From positions 42,855-106,854 of the forward strand of contig JBFWNV010000012.1 in the NCBI GenBank assembly GCA_050250875.1: a stretch of DNA of 64,000 nucleotides, read 5' to 3'. The translations under genes were made by a program, and so were the position numbers. A model generated the notes under the pieces. It was not told the DNA's origin, ran no database searches, and saw nothing but the letters and a program-made list of their open reading frames with translations. Source of the stretch: CAWAYR01 sp050250875 (GTDB taxonomy: Bacteria; Acidobacteriota; Vicinamibacteria; Vicinamibacterales; UBA2999). Positions 8,901-17,494 of the stretch are shown here, in pieces. Within the stretch, counting starts at the first letter, position 1; each line of letters begins with the position of its first letter.

Positions 8901-9166
8901 GTCGAGTAGACGTAGTCGACGCCAGGCACTTCCCAGAGCAGCTGTTCGAGCGGCCGCGTGACCAGCTGCTCGACGTCGGCCGGCGTCGCGCCGGGCAGCG
9001 CGACGAACACGTCCACCATCGGCACGACGATCTGCGGTTCCTCCTCGCGCGGCAGCGCCACCAGCGCCAGGGCGCCGAGCGCCATCGACGCCGTGATGAG
9101 GAGCGGCGTCAGCCTGGAGTGGATGAACGCCGCGGCAATCCGGCCGGGGAAGTGCATGTGAGCCAC
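5951..9166 (-). CDS. RND efflux transporter, inner-membrane permease (AcrB/HAE1 class)
   Basis: Proton-driven pump subunit of 1,071 residues, the full length for the family. There is one N-terminal membrane helix (about 20-38), a large periplasmic loop, a membrane bundle containing GILVDDAIVVVEN, a second periplasmic loop and a final bundle. The paired aspartates in that motif match the proton-relay residues of AcrB (HAE class). It begins with GTG at 9166, whose first base is the last base of the upstream adaptor's stop codon; ATG at 9157 is an alternative. It is the last gene of the OMF-MFP-RND operon. Substrate cannot be read from sequence. Confidence 0.93.
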   Translation of the reverse strand: MAHMHFPGRIAAAFIHSRLTPLLITASMALGALALVALPREEEPQIVVPMVDVFVALPGATPADVEQLVTRPLEQLLWEVPGVDYVYSTSSPGQATIVVRFEVDEPQEPALVRLNQKLAANADRLPRGAVGPVVKARAIDDVPILAVTIWSERYGDDQLRALAGQLREAIAEVDDVSEVTLIGGRSRQMRVDIDPARLAAYDLDPLAVHQAIVGTNVRDTASGPVGGGLTTGLEAGRRLRTADDLRDTVVTSARGRPVLVRDVAEVVDGDAEPTSHVVFQSRASGPRPAVTVAVAKRKGTNATDVARRVADKLATLEGSLVPADVHLTVTRNYGETAAEKSNELLWHMLLSTLSVSALVWLTLGRREAAVVLIAIPVTLALTLFVFYLHGYTLNRITLFALIFSIGILVDDAIVVVENIVRHARMSGGSPGGLAATAIRAIDEVGNPTILATLAVVAAILPMAFVSGMSGPYMRPIPVGASAAMVFSLAVAFVVTPWAAVRLLAPAAPHGDRTEDRPTRLYRRVMGSLIADARRRAIFLTGVASLLLAAVALVPLERVKLKMMPFDDKREFQVMVDMPEGAALETTARVAAALASAIVEDDTVVSVQQYVGVSGPYNFNGLVRHYFLRRAPHLADLQVNLAPKGDRAVQSHDVAGRVRRRLAPIATRFGATIQVAEVPPGPPVLQTLVAEIYGPDPARRLAVAAQVRSIFEHTDGVVDTDWHVEAPYRTLSLAVDDDKAAAAGISPAMVAAVVRMAGSGDSAGLVYDERAREQVPIVVRLPREGRTLEAVRSIRLRGSRPVAIGELTRVESKQEAPSLYHKNLQPVTYVTGDLAGADGSPVYAIRRMQAPIGRLRLPDGYGLEVFNAVQPFDSSRYAMKWDGEWQLTIEVFRDLGLAFAAVLVLIYVLLVGWFQSFTTPLPIMAAIPFSLVGILPAHAAMGAFFSATSMIGFIAGAGIVVRNSIILVDFIELRVRDGLPLAQAVVDAGAVRFRPMALTAAAMIAGAAVILFDPIFQGLAISLMAGEAASLLLSRMAVPVLYYLARRQERGEPAVVGPGAGVVAIEPVGHAE

Positions 9167-10332
9167 TAGCGGCCTCCCGGGCTGACCAGGCGACCGTCGG
9201 TGAGACCGGCCGGCGGCGAGAGAATCACCGTCTCCGATTCGGTCAGGCCGGCCAGGACTTCGTTGCCGCTGAGGTGGACGAAACGCAGGCGCGCCACGCC
9301 GTCGTCGGCGACGAAGACCGACGTGAGCTGTCCGCTGCGGACGACGGCGGAGGCTGGGACGGTCAGCGCCCGCCGCGGCGCGCCGGCGAACCGCGCCTTG
9401 CCGAACTCGCCGGATCGAAGGCCGGGCAGGTCGGGCAGCGCGATCTTGACGAGGAAGGCGCGGGCATCGGCATCGACCGCGCGGCTGACCTCAGCCACCG
9501 TGCCCTGGACCGGGGAGGTCCTGGCGCCGAGGAAGACCGGGACGCCGTCGCCGGGGTTCAGCCGGTCGATGCGGGACTCGTCCACGCGGACCTCGAGCCG
9601 GAATTCACGGGTGTCTTCCAGCCGAAGCAGCGGCTGGCCGGGCGACGCCATGTTGCCGGCCTCGACCATGGTCGCGGTGACCACGCCGTCGAAGGGGGCG
9701 GGGATCGTCGTGAACGCGGCGGTGGTGCTCGACTGGTCGCCAGCGGCCCTGGCGCTCTCGACCGCCGACGCAGCCTGTGCGGCCCGCGCGGCGGCCGCGG
9801 CGACGCGTGCGGTGGCGCTCCGCAGCAGCGCGGTGGCGTCGTCGAGCTCCTGGGCGGTGGCCGACCGCTTGGCCTGCAGGGCGGCCACGCGATCGTAGGA
9901 CGCATGGGCAAGGGTCAGACCGGCTTCGGCCGCCTGCAGGTCGGCGGCCGCTCCCGCCGCCCCCTGTTCGGCCGCACGTGCTGCCGCGAGGGCCGCACGG
10001 GCGCCGGCGGCGAGATCGTCGCCGTCGAGCACGATCAGCGTCTGGCCGGCGCGGACCCGATCTCCCGGCGACACCCTGACGTCGCGCACCGGCGCGACGA
10101 TGCGGGCGGCGATCGTCGCCGTGGTGCGGGCCTGCACCACGCCGCCGGAATCGATCGCCGTGGCCACGTCGGCCATCGCCGCCGCGGCGACGGTGACGGC
10201 GACGGACTCCGCGGCGGCCGCCCGAGCCGCCTCGACGCGGCGAGTCGAGCATCCGGCCAGCATGCCGCCCGCCAACAGGGCCGCGGCGGTGCCGGTGACG
10301 AAAGTGTTCTGACGTGTGCGGCTGGGTGTCAT
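9166..10332 (-). CDS. RND efflux periplasmic adaptor lipoprotein (MFP/HlyD family)
   Basis: Adaptor of 388 residues linking the RND pump to the outer-membrane channel. A lipoprotein signal ends in LLAGGMLAGC with Cys28 as the lipid site. Then come a lipoyl half-motif (VRVSPGDRVRAGQTLIVLDG), an alanine-rich coiled-coil hairpin (about 100-190), the second lipoyl half (TIPAPFDGVV) and beta-barrel/MPD domains. ATG at 10332 overlaps the stop of the upstream OMF gene (ATGA), which supports this start over a much longer upstream extension. The stop shares one base with the GTG of the RND gene. Translational coupling across the three genes is likely. Confidence 0.93.
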   Translation of the reverse strand: MTPSRTRQNTFVTGTAAALLAGGMLAGCSTRRVEAARAAAAESVAVTVAAAAMADVATAIDSGGVVQARTTATIAARIVAPVRDVRVSPGDRVRAGQTLIVLDGDDLAAGARAALAAARAAEQGAAGAAADLQAAEAGLTLAHASYDRVAALQAKRSATAQELDDATALLRSATARVAAAAARAAQAASAVESARAAGDQSSTTAAFTTIPAPFDGVVTATMVEAGNMASPGQPLLRLEDTREFRLEVRVDESRIDRLNPGDGVPVFLGARTSPVQGTVAEVSRAVDADARAFLVKIALPDLPGLRSGEFGKARFAGAPRRALTVPASAVVRSGQLTSVFVADDGVARLRFVHLSGNEVLAGLTESETVILSPPAGLTDGRLVSPGGR

Positions 10333-11639
10333 GGCAGTCCTATCGCGCGGTGCAGGGTGGCCGACGCGGTCAGCACGTTTACGCGCGCCGCCGTCTTTTG
10401 CGCCTCGGCCTGTTCCACGGCATCGGCCGCGCGCAGCAGCGTGGCCGCATCGGTGAGGCCGCTCTCGTAGCGGTCGCGGATGATGCGGCGGCTTTCGCGG
10501 GCCTGAGTGGCGGCTGCCCGTCCCACCGCTTCGCTGGCCCGCGCGGCCTCGAGCCGGGCAAGGGCGATCCGCACGTCGAGGCGCGCGCTGGTCTCGGCCT
10601 TCTCCCGCTCGAGCGCCCGGCGCGTCACCTGCGCGCGCGCTTCGGCGAGGCGGGCCTTGTCGGCGAGACCGTGGAACAGGTTGACCCGCGCGACCACGCC
10701 CGCCGTCCAGCTCGCCGACCGCGACGTCCAGCTGGCGCCGTTCACTTCCCACCCGCCCAGTGCCGCCACCTGCGGGAGAAACGCCGCCCGCGCCGCGTCC
10801 ACCGCGGCGGACGCCAGCCGCTCCTGCTGCCTGGCCACCGCCACTTCGGGACGGCGCTGCAAGGCGTCCGCTTCGAGGTCGGCTGGATGGCTGAGGTCGA
10901 TCGCGATTGCCGCGGGCGACCCGTCGAGCGCGAACACGGCGTCCAGCGGCTCGCCCATCAACTGATTCAGCTGGGCGCGGGCGATCCGCTCGTCCGCCGC
11001 GGCTTCGACCTGCCGTGCGAGGGCGCGAGCCAGGTGGACCTCCATCTGCAGCACGTCCGCGTCGGTCACCCGCCCGGCGTCGCGGCGGTCGGCGGCCAGG
11101 TCGCGGTCGGCCCGCGCGGCGTCCACCGTGGCCGTGGCCGACCGAACCGTCGCCGCGGCGATGAGCACACGGCCGAACGCGTCGGTCACTGCCGCGGCCA
11201 GGTCCTGGTCGACGAGTCGGCGGCCGGCCGCCGCCAGGTCACGGCCGATCGACGCGGTTCGGACCGCCGCCACGGTGGTGCGATCGAACAGCGGCTGCTC
11301 GACCGTGACCGCCGTGCGGAAGTTGTCGATGACCCCGGGGTGGTTGATTGTGTCGAGGGCGAAGTCGGCCGCCGTGAACTGCCGCTGCGCCAGCAGCGAA
11401 CTGAACGCGAACGCCGGATGGTTGCCGCGCTGCCACGACTCGGCGACGTCCACCCTGGGGAAGTGGCCGCTGCGGGCCTGGGTGACGCGCTCGGCCGCTT
11501 CGCGCTCGGCCGCCGCCGCCGCGCCCGCATCGGGGTGGCCGGTCCTGGCGCGGGCAATCGCCTCGGGCAGCGACAGCGGCGACTGCGCCGTCGCCGGCAG
11601 GGCCGTGAACAGGATGGCGACGAGGCACTTCCACATCAC
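10329..11639 (-). CDS. TolC-family outer-membrane efflux channel
   Basis: Outer-membrane factor of 436 residues and first gene of the efflux operon. The signal peptide MMWKCLVAILFTALPATAQS is followed by two OEP repeats rich in alanine and heptad-like helices; each begins with the family's recurring LxEAIxxA-type segment (LSLPEAIARARTGHPD near residue 24). Nothing indicates a truncation. The start has two consecutive ATGs; either could serve. It is divergent from the AraC-type regulator, with 127 bp between them, so operator sites for the regulator are likely to lie at 11640-11766. Confidence 0.9.
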   Translation of the reverse strand: MMWKCLVAILFTALPATAQSPLSLPEAIARARTGHPDAGAAAAAEREAAERVTQARSGHFPRVDVAESWQRGNHPAFAFSSLLAQRQFTAADFALDTINHPGVIDNFRTAVTVEQPLFDRTTVAAVRTASIGRDLAAAGRRLVDQDLAAAVTDAFGRVLIAAATVRSATATVDAARADRDLAADRRDAGRVTDADVLQMEVHLARALARQVEAAADERIARAQLNQLMGEPLDAVFALDGSPAAIAIDLSHPADLEADALQRRPEVAVARQQERLASAAVDAARAAFLPQVAALGGWEVNGASWTSRSASWTAGVVARVNLFHGLADKARLAEARAQVTRRALEREKAETSARLDVRIALARLEAARASEAVGRAAATQARESRRIIRDRYESGLTDAATLLRAADAVEQAEAQKTAARVNVLTASATLHRAIGLP

Positions 11640-11694
11640 AGGAGCGATTCTGCGGATCCCCGCTCCGGCAGACCATGCCCGCGCGGCTCAGGTT

Positions 11695-11722
11695 CTTGAC
11701 GGCGCGTCCGGCAGGCTAGAAT
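11695..11722 (+). promoter_or_regulatory. Sigma-70-like promoter of the AraC-type regulator
   Basis: CTTGAC at 11695-11700, a 16-bp spacer and TAGAAT at 11717-11722 give a good match to a housekeeping promoter. Initiation would be near 11729, leaving a 38-nt leader before the ATG at 11767. It lies between the regulator and the divergent efflux operon. Confidence 0.5.
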
Positions 11723-11766
11723 GCTTTGCCGAGGCGCCACGAAAGATTGCCGGGCGTCCGGGACAC

Positions 11767-12810
11767 ATGGACGCGTTTTCCGAGGTCCTGAGCGGAGTCC
11801 GGCTGAACGGCGCGTTGTTCTTCAGCGCCGACTTCTCGGCGCCGTGGCGGCTCGCGACGCCGCACTCCGGCACGTTGGCGGCGACCCTGGCCCCCGGCGC
11901 GCCGCACCTGGTCGTCTATCACCTGGTCGTCGACGGCTCCGCCTGGGCACGCGTCGACGGCGGAGCGGACACCGAGCTGTCGCCGGGCGACATCGTCGTG
12001 TTCGCGCACGGCGATCCGCACCACTTGAGCGCCGGCTCCGGCACGAACCAGGTCGACAGCGCTGCCGTGGCCAGGAAGATCGCGACGCGCGACCTCTCCC
12101 CGCTGCAGTCCGGCGGCGGGGGCGCGACGACCCGGTTCGTCTGCGGCTACCTGAGTCTCGACCCGCTGCTCTGCGGGCCGATTCTCCAGAGCCTGCCGCC
12201 GATGCTGAAGGTCAACGTCCGGACCGATCGCTCCGGTCACTGGCTGGAGCAATCCATCCTGCACCTGGTCGAAGAAGCCGCGTCGGATCGCGCGGGGAGC
12301 GACGCGATGCTGGCGAAGCTCTCCGAAGCGCTGTTCGTGGACACCTTGCGGCGATACGTCGCGGGCTTGCCCGACCAGGCGACCGGCTGGCTCGCCGGGG
12401 CCCGCGACCCGGTCGTCGGCAAGAGCCTGGCGTTGCTGCATCGCCGCGCGCATCACCCGTGGACCCTCGCCACGCTCGCGGCGGAAGTCGGCGTGTCGCG
12501 CTCGGTGCTGGTGGCGCGTTTCACGCGCTACCTGTCGGACCCACCGATCGCGTATCTCACCGCATGGCGACTGCGCCTCGCGGCCGAGGCGTTGACATCG
12601 TCCCCGAAGGGGGTCGCGGCCATCGCCGCCGCGGTCGGCTACGAGTCCGAAGCGGCGTTCAACCGGGCCTTCAAGCGGGCCTTTGGCGTGCCTCCGGCGC
12701 GATATCGACGTCAGAGCCGGGCCGCGTCCCGGCCGGTCGAATCGCCGGCAGACCGCCCTGTTACCGCCGTTCGGCGGCCGCCGCGTAGCCGTCCGACAGC
12801 GCGCCCATGA
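11767..12810 (+). CDS. AraC-family regulator with cupin_6 sensor domain
   Basis: Transcription regulator of 347 residues. An N-terminal cupin-type ligand domain (about 1-190, with LSPGDIVVFAHGDPHHL) is joined to two C-terminal helix-turn-helix motifs (about 220-320: WTLATLAAEVGVSRSVL and VAAIAAAVGYESEAAF, then the signature FKRAFGVPPARYR). The divergent arrangement with the OMF-MFP-RND operon makes it the likely local regulator. Its 3' end overlaps the convergent di-haem peroxidase gene by 50 bp; the last ~30 residues are basic and low in complexity. Confidence 0.9.
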   Translation: MDAFSEVLSGVRLNGALFFSADFSAPWRLATPHSGTLAATLAPGAPHLVVYHLVVDGSAWARVDGGADTELSPGDIVVFAHGDPHHLSAGSGTNQVDSAAVARKIATRDLSPLQSGGGGATTRFVCGYLSLDPLLCGPILQSLPPMLKVNVRTDRSGHWLEQSILHLVEEAASDRAGSDAMLAKLSEALFVDTLRRYVAGLPDQATGWLAGARDPVVGKSLALLHRRAHHPWTLATLAAEVGVSRSVLVARFTRYLSDPPIAYLTAWRLRLAAEALTSSPKGVAAIAAAVGYESEAAFNRAFKRAFGVPPARYRRQSRAASRPVESPADRPVTAVRRPPRSRPTARP

Positions 12811-14080
12811 AGGCGACGATCGCGCGCTCCTCGGCCGGGCTGAGACCGAGGTTGCCGAGCTCGTCGGTGTTCACGTTCGCCGTCACCTCGGGCGCGGGCC
12901 AGCAGCCGCGGGCGATCGCCTCACGTTCGCCGAGCCAGCCGCTGCAGACCGGCTTCACGTCGCGGGTGTTGTAGAAATGCACGAGGCCGCCGAGCGTCTT
13001 GAAGTAGCCGTTGTGCATGTAGGCCTTGGCGAAGTCGCGGTCGGGCCGGCGGTCCACGTTGCGCACGGTCGGCACCTTGTGCTTGCCGCGGTTCGCGTCG
13101 GCGAACGCGCGCCACTCGGGCCGGGTGGCGAGGAACGCGCCGAGGCCGTCGTCGACCCAGCTGGTCCCGGCGGGATTGCGCGGGGACAGGTACCAGGGGT
13201 TGTCGGGATTGCGGGGCACGCCGAGGTTGTCGAACGTGAAATCGGTGAGCAGCGGCGGCTCCCCGTCGGGCCTGGTGTCGACTGGGTGACAGTTGGCGCA
13301 CTTGCCCTTGCCGACGAAGAGCTCCAACCCCGCCGCTTCCTCGGCCGACAGCGTCGCCCGGCCGGCCAGGTGCCCGTCGAACTTCGAGGAGAACGGGTTG
13401 ACCTCCCGCGAGCGTTCGTACGCCGCGACGGCAGCGGCAATGTGATCGAAGGCCCGATCGGAGCGGACGCGATCCTGCGGCGCGATGCCAAGGGTGCCGG
13501 CGGGCACGAGGCACGCCTCGTCCACGTCCGGCGGCCAGGTGATGCCGCAGCTGCCCGGAAACAGCGCGTCGAGCGTGACGGGGTAATCGGCGGCGCAGAC
13601 GCGGCGCACCACGCAGCCGGTGTCGGGCAGCGCCTGCTCCACGGGATTCACGAACGGCGCCTGGGCCTGCTCGGCAATCGGGTCGCCGAGCCGCTCGCCC
13701 GTCGCGCGGCCGTCCCAGAAATTGCCGCCGACGAACAGCGTCTCGCCGTCCTCCACCTTGGCGTGAAGCACGGGCGCCATGGCGTAGGCGCTGGTCGGGG
13801 GCTTGCGGTTGCCGAACAGGCCGGTCACGGAACCCTCGTACACCGCCGGACCGGCGTTTACGAGGGGCAGGTCGCCGGTCCACCCGGTCTGGCGGGCGTG
13901 GCACGCGGCGCACGACTGGTTGCCGCGCAGCGACAGCCGCTCGTCGAAGAAGACGGCCTTGCCGAGCCGTTCGAGGGCGGTCAGGGCCGGGACTCCCGCG
14001 GCTGGCAGGGCGGGCGGCCGCTGGGCGCAGGCGGCACCGGTGACGGCGGCGGCAATCACGACGACTCGAACCGGTCGCAT
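12761..14080 (-). CDS. Di-haem cytochrome c peroxidase / MauG family
   Basis: Periplasmic protein of 439 residues. The signal reads MRPVRVVVIAAAVTGAAC, and the Cys in GAAC could be a lipobox. Two c-type haem sites are visible, CAACH at 57-61 and CANCH about 210 residues later, with spacing typical of bacterial cytochrome c peroxidases. Family motifs GNFWDGRA and QAQAPFVNPVE lie between them. PTVRNVDRRPDRDFAKAYMHNG near the C-terminus matches the segment around the distal haem ligand. It probably reduces H2O2 or oxidises a protein partner. Convergent overlap with the AraC gene argues against co-regulation. Confidence 0.9.
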   Translation of the reverse strand: MRPVRVVVIAAAVTGAACAQRPPALPAAGVPALTALERLGKAVFFDERLSLRGNQSCAACHARQTGWTGDLPLVNAGPAVYEGSVTGLFGNRKPPTSAYAMAPVLHAKVEDGETLFVGGNFWDGRATGERLGDPIAEQAQAPFVNPVEQALPDTGCVVRRVCAADYPVTLDALFPGSCGITWPPDVDEACLVPAGTLGIAPQDRVRSDRAFDHIAAAVAAYERSREVNPFSSKFDGHLAGRATLSAEEAAGLELFVGKGKCANCHPVDTRPDGEPPLLTDFTFDNLGVPRNPDNPWYLSPRNPAGTSWVDDGLGAFLATRPEWRAFADANRGKHKVPTVRNVDRRPDRDFAKAYMHNGYFKTLGGLVHFYNTRDVKPVCSGWLGEREAIARGCWPAPEVTANVNTDELGNLGLSPAEERAIVAFMGALSDGYAAAAERR

Positions 14081-14232
14081 GGCTCGGGCAAGGCTACTCC
14101 AGCGCGGCCGTCGTCGCGATGCGGCGACAATAGAGGGTCGCCGGCCGCTCCCGCGCTCGGAACCGCAGAATGCCCTCGTGGCGACGCCAGGGGCCGGTCA
14201 CGGGAGCCGCGCGGGCCGGAGGACGGGAGCCG

Positions 14233-16356
14233 ATGAACGCGTCACTGGACCCGCTGTTCCGCCCACGCTCCATCGCCGTCGTCGGCGCCTCGCGGCACCG
14301 CGGCTCGATTGCCGGCGAGGTGTTCCACAACCTGATCGGGCGCGGGTTCCCGGGGCCGATCTACCCGGTGAATCCGGCCGCAAGGGCGGTGCAGTCGGTT
14401 CCCGCCTACCCGTCGATCGACGCCGTGCCCGAGGTGGTCGATCTGGCGATCGTCGTGGTGCCGCAGCCGGCGGTGGTCGAGGCCGTCGCCGCCTGCCTCC
14501 GGCGCGGCGTCCGCGGGCTGGTGGTCATCACCGCCGGCTTCGCCGAGATGGGCGAGGACGGCAAGGCCCGGCAGGACGAGCTCGTCAGGCAGGTCCGCGC
14601 CCACGGCGTGCGCATGCTCGGCCCCAACTGCCTCGGGCTGCTCAACACCGAGCCGTCGGTGCTGCTGAACGCCACCTTCGCGCCCACCTGGCCGCCCGCC
14701 GGCCCGGTGGCGATCGCGTCGCAATCCGGCGCGGTGGCCCTGGCCCTGCTCGATCACGCGAGCGACCTCGGCATCGGCATCAGCCAGTTCGCCAGCACCG
14801 GCAACAAGGCCGACGTCTCGGGCAACGACCTGCTGGAATACTGGGAGGACGACGCTGCGACGCGGGTCATCCTCCTGTATCTCGAGAGCTTCGGCAATCC
14901 GGCGCGGTTCATGCAGATCGCGCGGCGGGTGTCGAGGCGCAAGCCGATCGTGGTCGTCAAGAGCGGCCGCACCGCCGCCGGTGCCCGCGCCGCGTCGTCG
15001 CACACCGGCGCGCTCGCCGGGATGGACGTCGCCGTCGACGCGCTGCTCGGCCAGGCCGGCGTGATGCGGACCGACACGATGGAGGAGCTGTTCGACCTCA
15101 CCGTGCTGCTCGCCAACCAGCCGGTGCCGGCGGGCCCGCGCATCGGGATCCTCACCAATGGCGGCGGGCCCGGCATCATGGCGTCCGACGCCTGCGAGGG
15201 CCGCGGCCTGTCGGTGGCGCCGCTGGCCGAGCGGTCGATCGACTCGCTGCGCGCGTTCCTCCCGAAGGCCGCGTCGGCGGCCAACCCGGTCGACATGCTC
15301 GCCAGTGCCTCGGCCGACGACTACGAACGGGCGCTGCGCATCCTGCTGGCCGACGACCGTGTCGATGCCCTGCTGGTGCTCTTCGTGCCGGCCATGGTGA
15401 CCGGGGCGCACGACGTGGCCGACGCCATCCGCCGGGCGGCCCAGGGCGCCGGCAAGCCGATCGTCGCCTGCCTGATGGGCACCCACGGCGTGCCGGCCGC
15501 GGTCAAGGTGCTGCGCGAGGCCCGGGTGCCCGCCTACGCCTTTCCCGAAGGCGCCGTGCTGGCGCTCGCCCGGGCCGTTCGATACGGCCAGTGGCTCCAA
15601 CGCCCCGAGGGCACGGTGCCGGAACTGGCCGACATCTCGCCCGACCGGGCGCGCGCCGTGCTGCAGCGCGCCGGCAGCGGCTGGCTGTCCCCCGACGACG
15701 TCCGCGCCGTGCTGACGGCCTACGGCATCCGCGTGCCCGAGACCCGGGTGGCCGGCAGCGCGTCGGAGGCGGTGGAGGCGGCCCGGTCCATCGGCTACCC
15801 GGTGGCGCTCAAGCTGCTGTCGCGGCAGGTGCTGCACAAGACCGAGGTCGGCGGCGTGCGGCTCGGCCTGACCTCCGACGACGACGTGCGGGGCGCTTTC
15901 GAGGCGGTGCGGCGAGGGCTCGACGCGCACGGCGCTGGCGCCGCGTTCGAGGGCGCCGTGATTCAGCAGATGATCACCGGCGGCGTGGAGACCTACGTGG
16001 GCATGACCCAGGCGGCCGGCTTCGGCGCGCTGCTCGGCTTCGGCATCGGCGGCGTCAACGTCGAGTTGTGGAAGGACGTCGTGTTCAGGGTGCACCCGCT
16101 CACCGACGTCGATGCCCGCGACATGCTCGGCCAGATCCGCGGCCGGGCCCTGCTCGACGGCTTCCGGGGCGCGCCGCCGGCCGACACGGCGGCGCTGGTC
16201 GAGACGATTCTTCGCGTCGACCGCATGGTCGGTGAGCATCCCGAGATCCAGGAGCTGGACCTCAACCCGCTGTCGGCGTTCCCACCGGGTCACGGAGTGG
16301 TCGCCATCGACGCGCGCATTCGCGTCGACGCCACGCGTGCGGCCCGGTCGCGATGA
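14233..16356 (+). CDS. Acyl-CoA synthetase, NDP-forming (acetate-CoA ligase, ADP-forming type)
   Basis: Fused alpha-beta enzyme of 707 residues that interconverts acyl-CoA, ADP and Pi with acid, CoA and ATP. The N-terminal CoA-binding Rossmann domain has IAVVGASRHRGS. Two succinyl-CoA-ligase-like domains follow (SQSGAVA and SHTGALAGMD, the latter around the phospho-histidine). The C-terminal ATP-grasp domain begins near residue 480 (KTEVGGVRLGL and QQMITGGVETYVGM). ATG at 14233 follows GGGAGC; an upstream in-frame start at 14170 lacks such a site. The acetyltransferase domain present in Pat-type homologues is absent. It overlaps the next gene by ATGA, suggesting co-translation. Confidence 0.92.
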   Translation: MNASLDPLFRPRSIAVVGASRHRGSIAGEVFHNLIGRGFPGPIYPVNPAARAVQSVPAYPSIDAVPEVVDLAIVVVPQPAVVEAVAACLRRGVRGLVVITAGFAEMGEDGKARQDELVRQVRAHGVRMLGPNCLGLLNTEPSVLLNATFAPTWPPAGPVAIASQSGAVALALLDHASDLGIGISQFASTGNKADVSGNDLLEYWEDDAATRVILLYLESFGNPARFMQIARRVSRRKPIVVVKSGRTAAGARAASSHTGALAGMDVAVDALLGQAGVMRTDTMEELFDLTVLLANQPVPAGPRIGILTNGGGPGIMASDACEGRGLSVAPLAERSIDSLRAFLPKAASAANPVDMLASASADDYERALRILLADDRVDALLVLFVPAMVTGAHDVADAIRRAAQGAGKPIVACLMGTHGVPAAVKVLREARVPAYAFPEGAVLALARAVRYGQWLQRPEGTVPELADISPDRARAVLQRAGSGWLSPDDVRAVLTAYGIRVPETRVAGSASEAVEAARSIGYPVALKLLSRQVLHKTEVGGVRLGLTSDDDVRGAFEAVRRGLDAHGAGAAFEGAVIQQMITGGVETYVGMTQAAGFGALLGFGIGGVNVELWKDVVFRVHPLTDVDARDMLGQIRGRALLDGFRGAPPADTAALVETILRVDRMVGEHPEIQELDLNPLSAFPPGHGVVAIDARIRVDATRAARSR

Positions 16357-17069
16357 ATCCCACGCGCACCCGCCGCCGATTCCTCGACGAGCATCGCGAT
16401 CTCCCGCCGCGGAACGTGGTCGGGCTGATCGGCTCGCACCGCCGCGTGCAGTGGCCGCCGCTGTGTCCGGCCTGCGGGGCCCCGGCCTCGACGCACCTCG
16501 ACGTCGCCAAGGTGTTCGCCCGCTGGAGCCGGCACCGCGGTCGCAGCTACTACCGGTCGATCGTCCGGCAGCGCATTCCGTTCTGCCGGTCGTGCGCCGA
16601 CCGCCACCAGCAGCTCGTCACGCCGGTGCCGTCGGTGCTGGGCAGCTTCTTTCGCACCCCGGCCCTGCTCTCGTTCCTCGGCGCGGTGGCCGTCGCCGGC
16701 ATCCTGTCGATGGTCTTCCTGCAGGGGGGCGAAGGCCTCAGCCCCGGCGCCAGGCTCTACGCGCTCGGCGGGATCGTCGCGCTCGTCGCGGTCGGCGCGG
16801 CCATCACCGCCGGCGAGGCGCGTCATCTGCGCGTGCCGCCGCCGACCGAGATCACGCGGGCCTGTGATGTCAGCGACAACCTCGGCTTTCCGTTCGGCCG
16901 CCGCCGCCTCTACGCGATCCGCAACCTGGCGTTCGCCGAGGCGTTCACCCGCACGAACCACGACCGGCTGTGGACCGAGGCGATCCGCAAGCGCGACGCC
17001 TGGATCTCCGGGATTGCGTTCGTGGTGCTGATCGGCGCGGCGCTGATCGCCTGGATCGTCCGCGAGTGA
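16353..17069 (+). CDS. Hypothetical membrane protein with N-terminal zinc-ribbon-like cysteines
   Basis: Unrecognised protein of 238 residues. CPAC (about 38-41) and CRSC (about 79-82) form a four-cysteine set that could bind zinc. Two hydrophobic segments follow (about 105-125 and 135-155), and another C-terminal helix ends AALIAWIVRE. The start overlaps the stop of the acyl-CoA synthetase gene (ATGA). It is convergent with the Mrp operon. Nothing reveals a function; the translational coupling suggests a role with the synthetase, perhaps anchoring or regulation. Confidence 0.7.
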   Translation: MNPTRTRRRFLDEHRDLPPRNVVGLIGSHRRVQWPPLCPACGAPASTHLDVAKVFARWSRHRGRSYYRSIVRQRIPFCRSCADRHQQLVTPVPSVLGSFFRTPALLSFLGAVAVAGILSMVFLQGGEGLSPGARLYALGGIVALVAVGAAITAGEARHLRVPPPTEITRACDVSDNLGFPFGRRRLYAIRNLAFAEAFTRTNHDRLWTEAIRKRDAWISGIAFVVLIGAALIAWIVRE

Positions 17070-17128
17070 TGGTGCGAATGCCGGCCACCTTCGATGCCGA
17101 AGGCGGCCAGGTGTGCGCGCGAAGCCGC

Positions 17129-17494
17129 TCACGCCTTCGGCGCCGGCTCCGACTCATCGCGCGCCACGCGGTCGGCGTCGCGGCGCCGCTCGTCGAGCAC
17201 GGTCCCCTTCCACAGCGGCACGTCGGCCAGGTACGACGCACGGGCGATGACGTGCGCGGCCACCGGCGTCGTCAGCAGGATGAACGCCCCGATGCTCGCC
17301 ACGCGGATGAACGATGCGAAATCGCCGAGGTGGAGCGCCACCCCCAGCAGCAGGCAGCCGACGCCCAGCGTCGACGCCTTCGTCGACGCCTGCATCCGCG
17401 TGAACACGTCGGGCAGGCGGAGGATGCCCAGCGCCGCCAGCAGCGCGAAGCCCGATCCCGACAGCCACAGGACGGCGACGAGGACGTCGATCAT
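17129..17494 (-). CDS. mrpG: Mrp Na+/H+ antiporter subunit G
   Basis: Inner-membrane subunit of 121 residues, last in the Mrp operon. Three hydrophobic helices contain ALGILRLPDVFTRMQASTKA, the MrpG/PhaG signature. The C-terminus is charged and soluble. ATG at 17494 overlaps the stop of mrpF (ATGA), which fixes the start. The Mrp complex exchanges Na+ or K+ for protons and contributes to pH and salt homeostasis. Confidence 0.93.
   Translation of the reverse strand: MIDVLVAVLWLSGSGFALLAALGILRLPDVFTRMQASTKASTLGVGCLLLGVALHLGDFASFIRVASIGAFILLTTPVAAHVIARASYLADVPLWKGTVLDERRRDADRVARDESEPAPKA

Noticed and set aside
7001..9169. A 720-codon plus-strand frame opposite the RND pump
   Set aside because: Arg/His/Asp-rich composition, no domain; the opposite strand encodes an intact AcrB-type protein.
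14242..16293. A 683-codon minus-strand frame opposite the acyl-CoA synthetase
   Set aside because: Composition of a shadow frame; the plus strand has all synthetase motifs.
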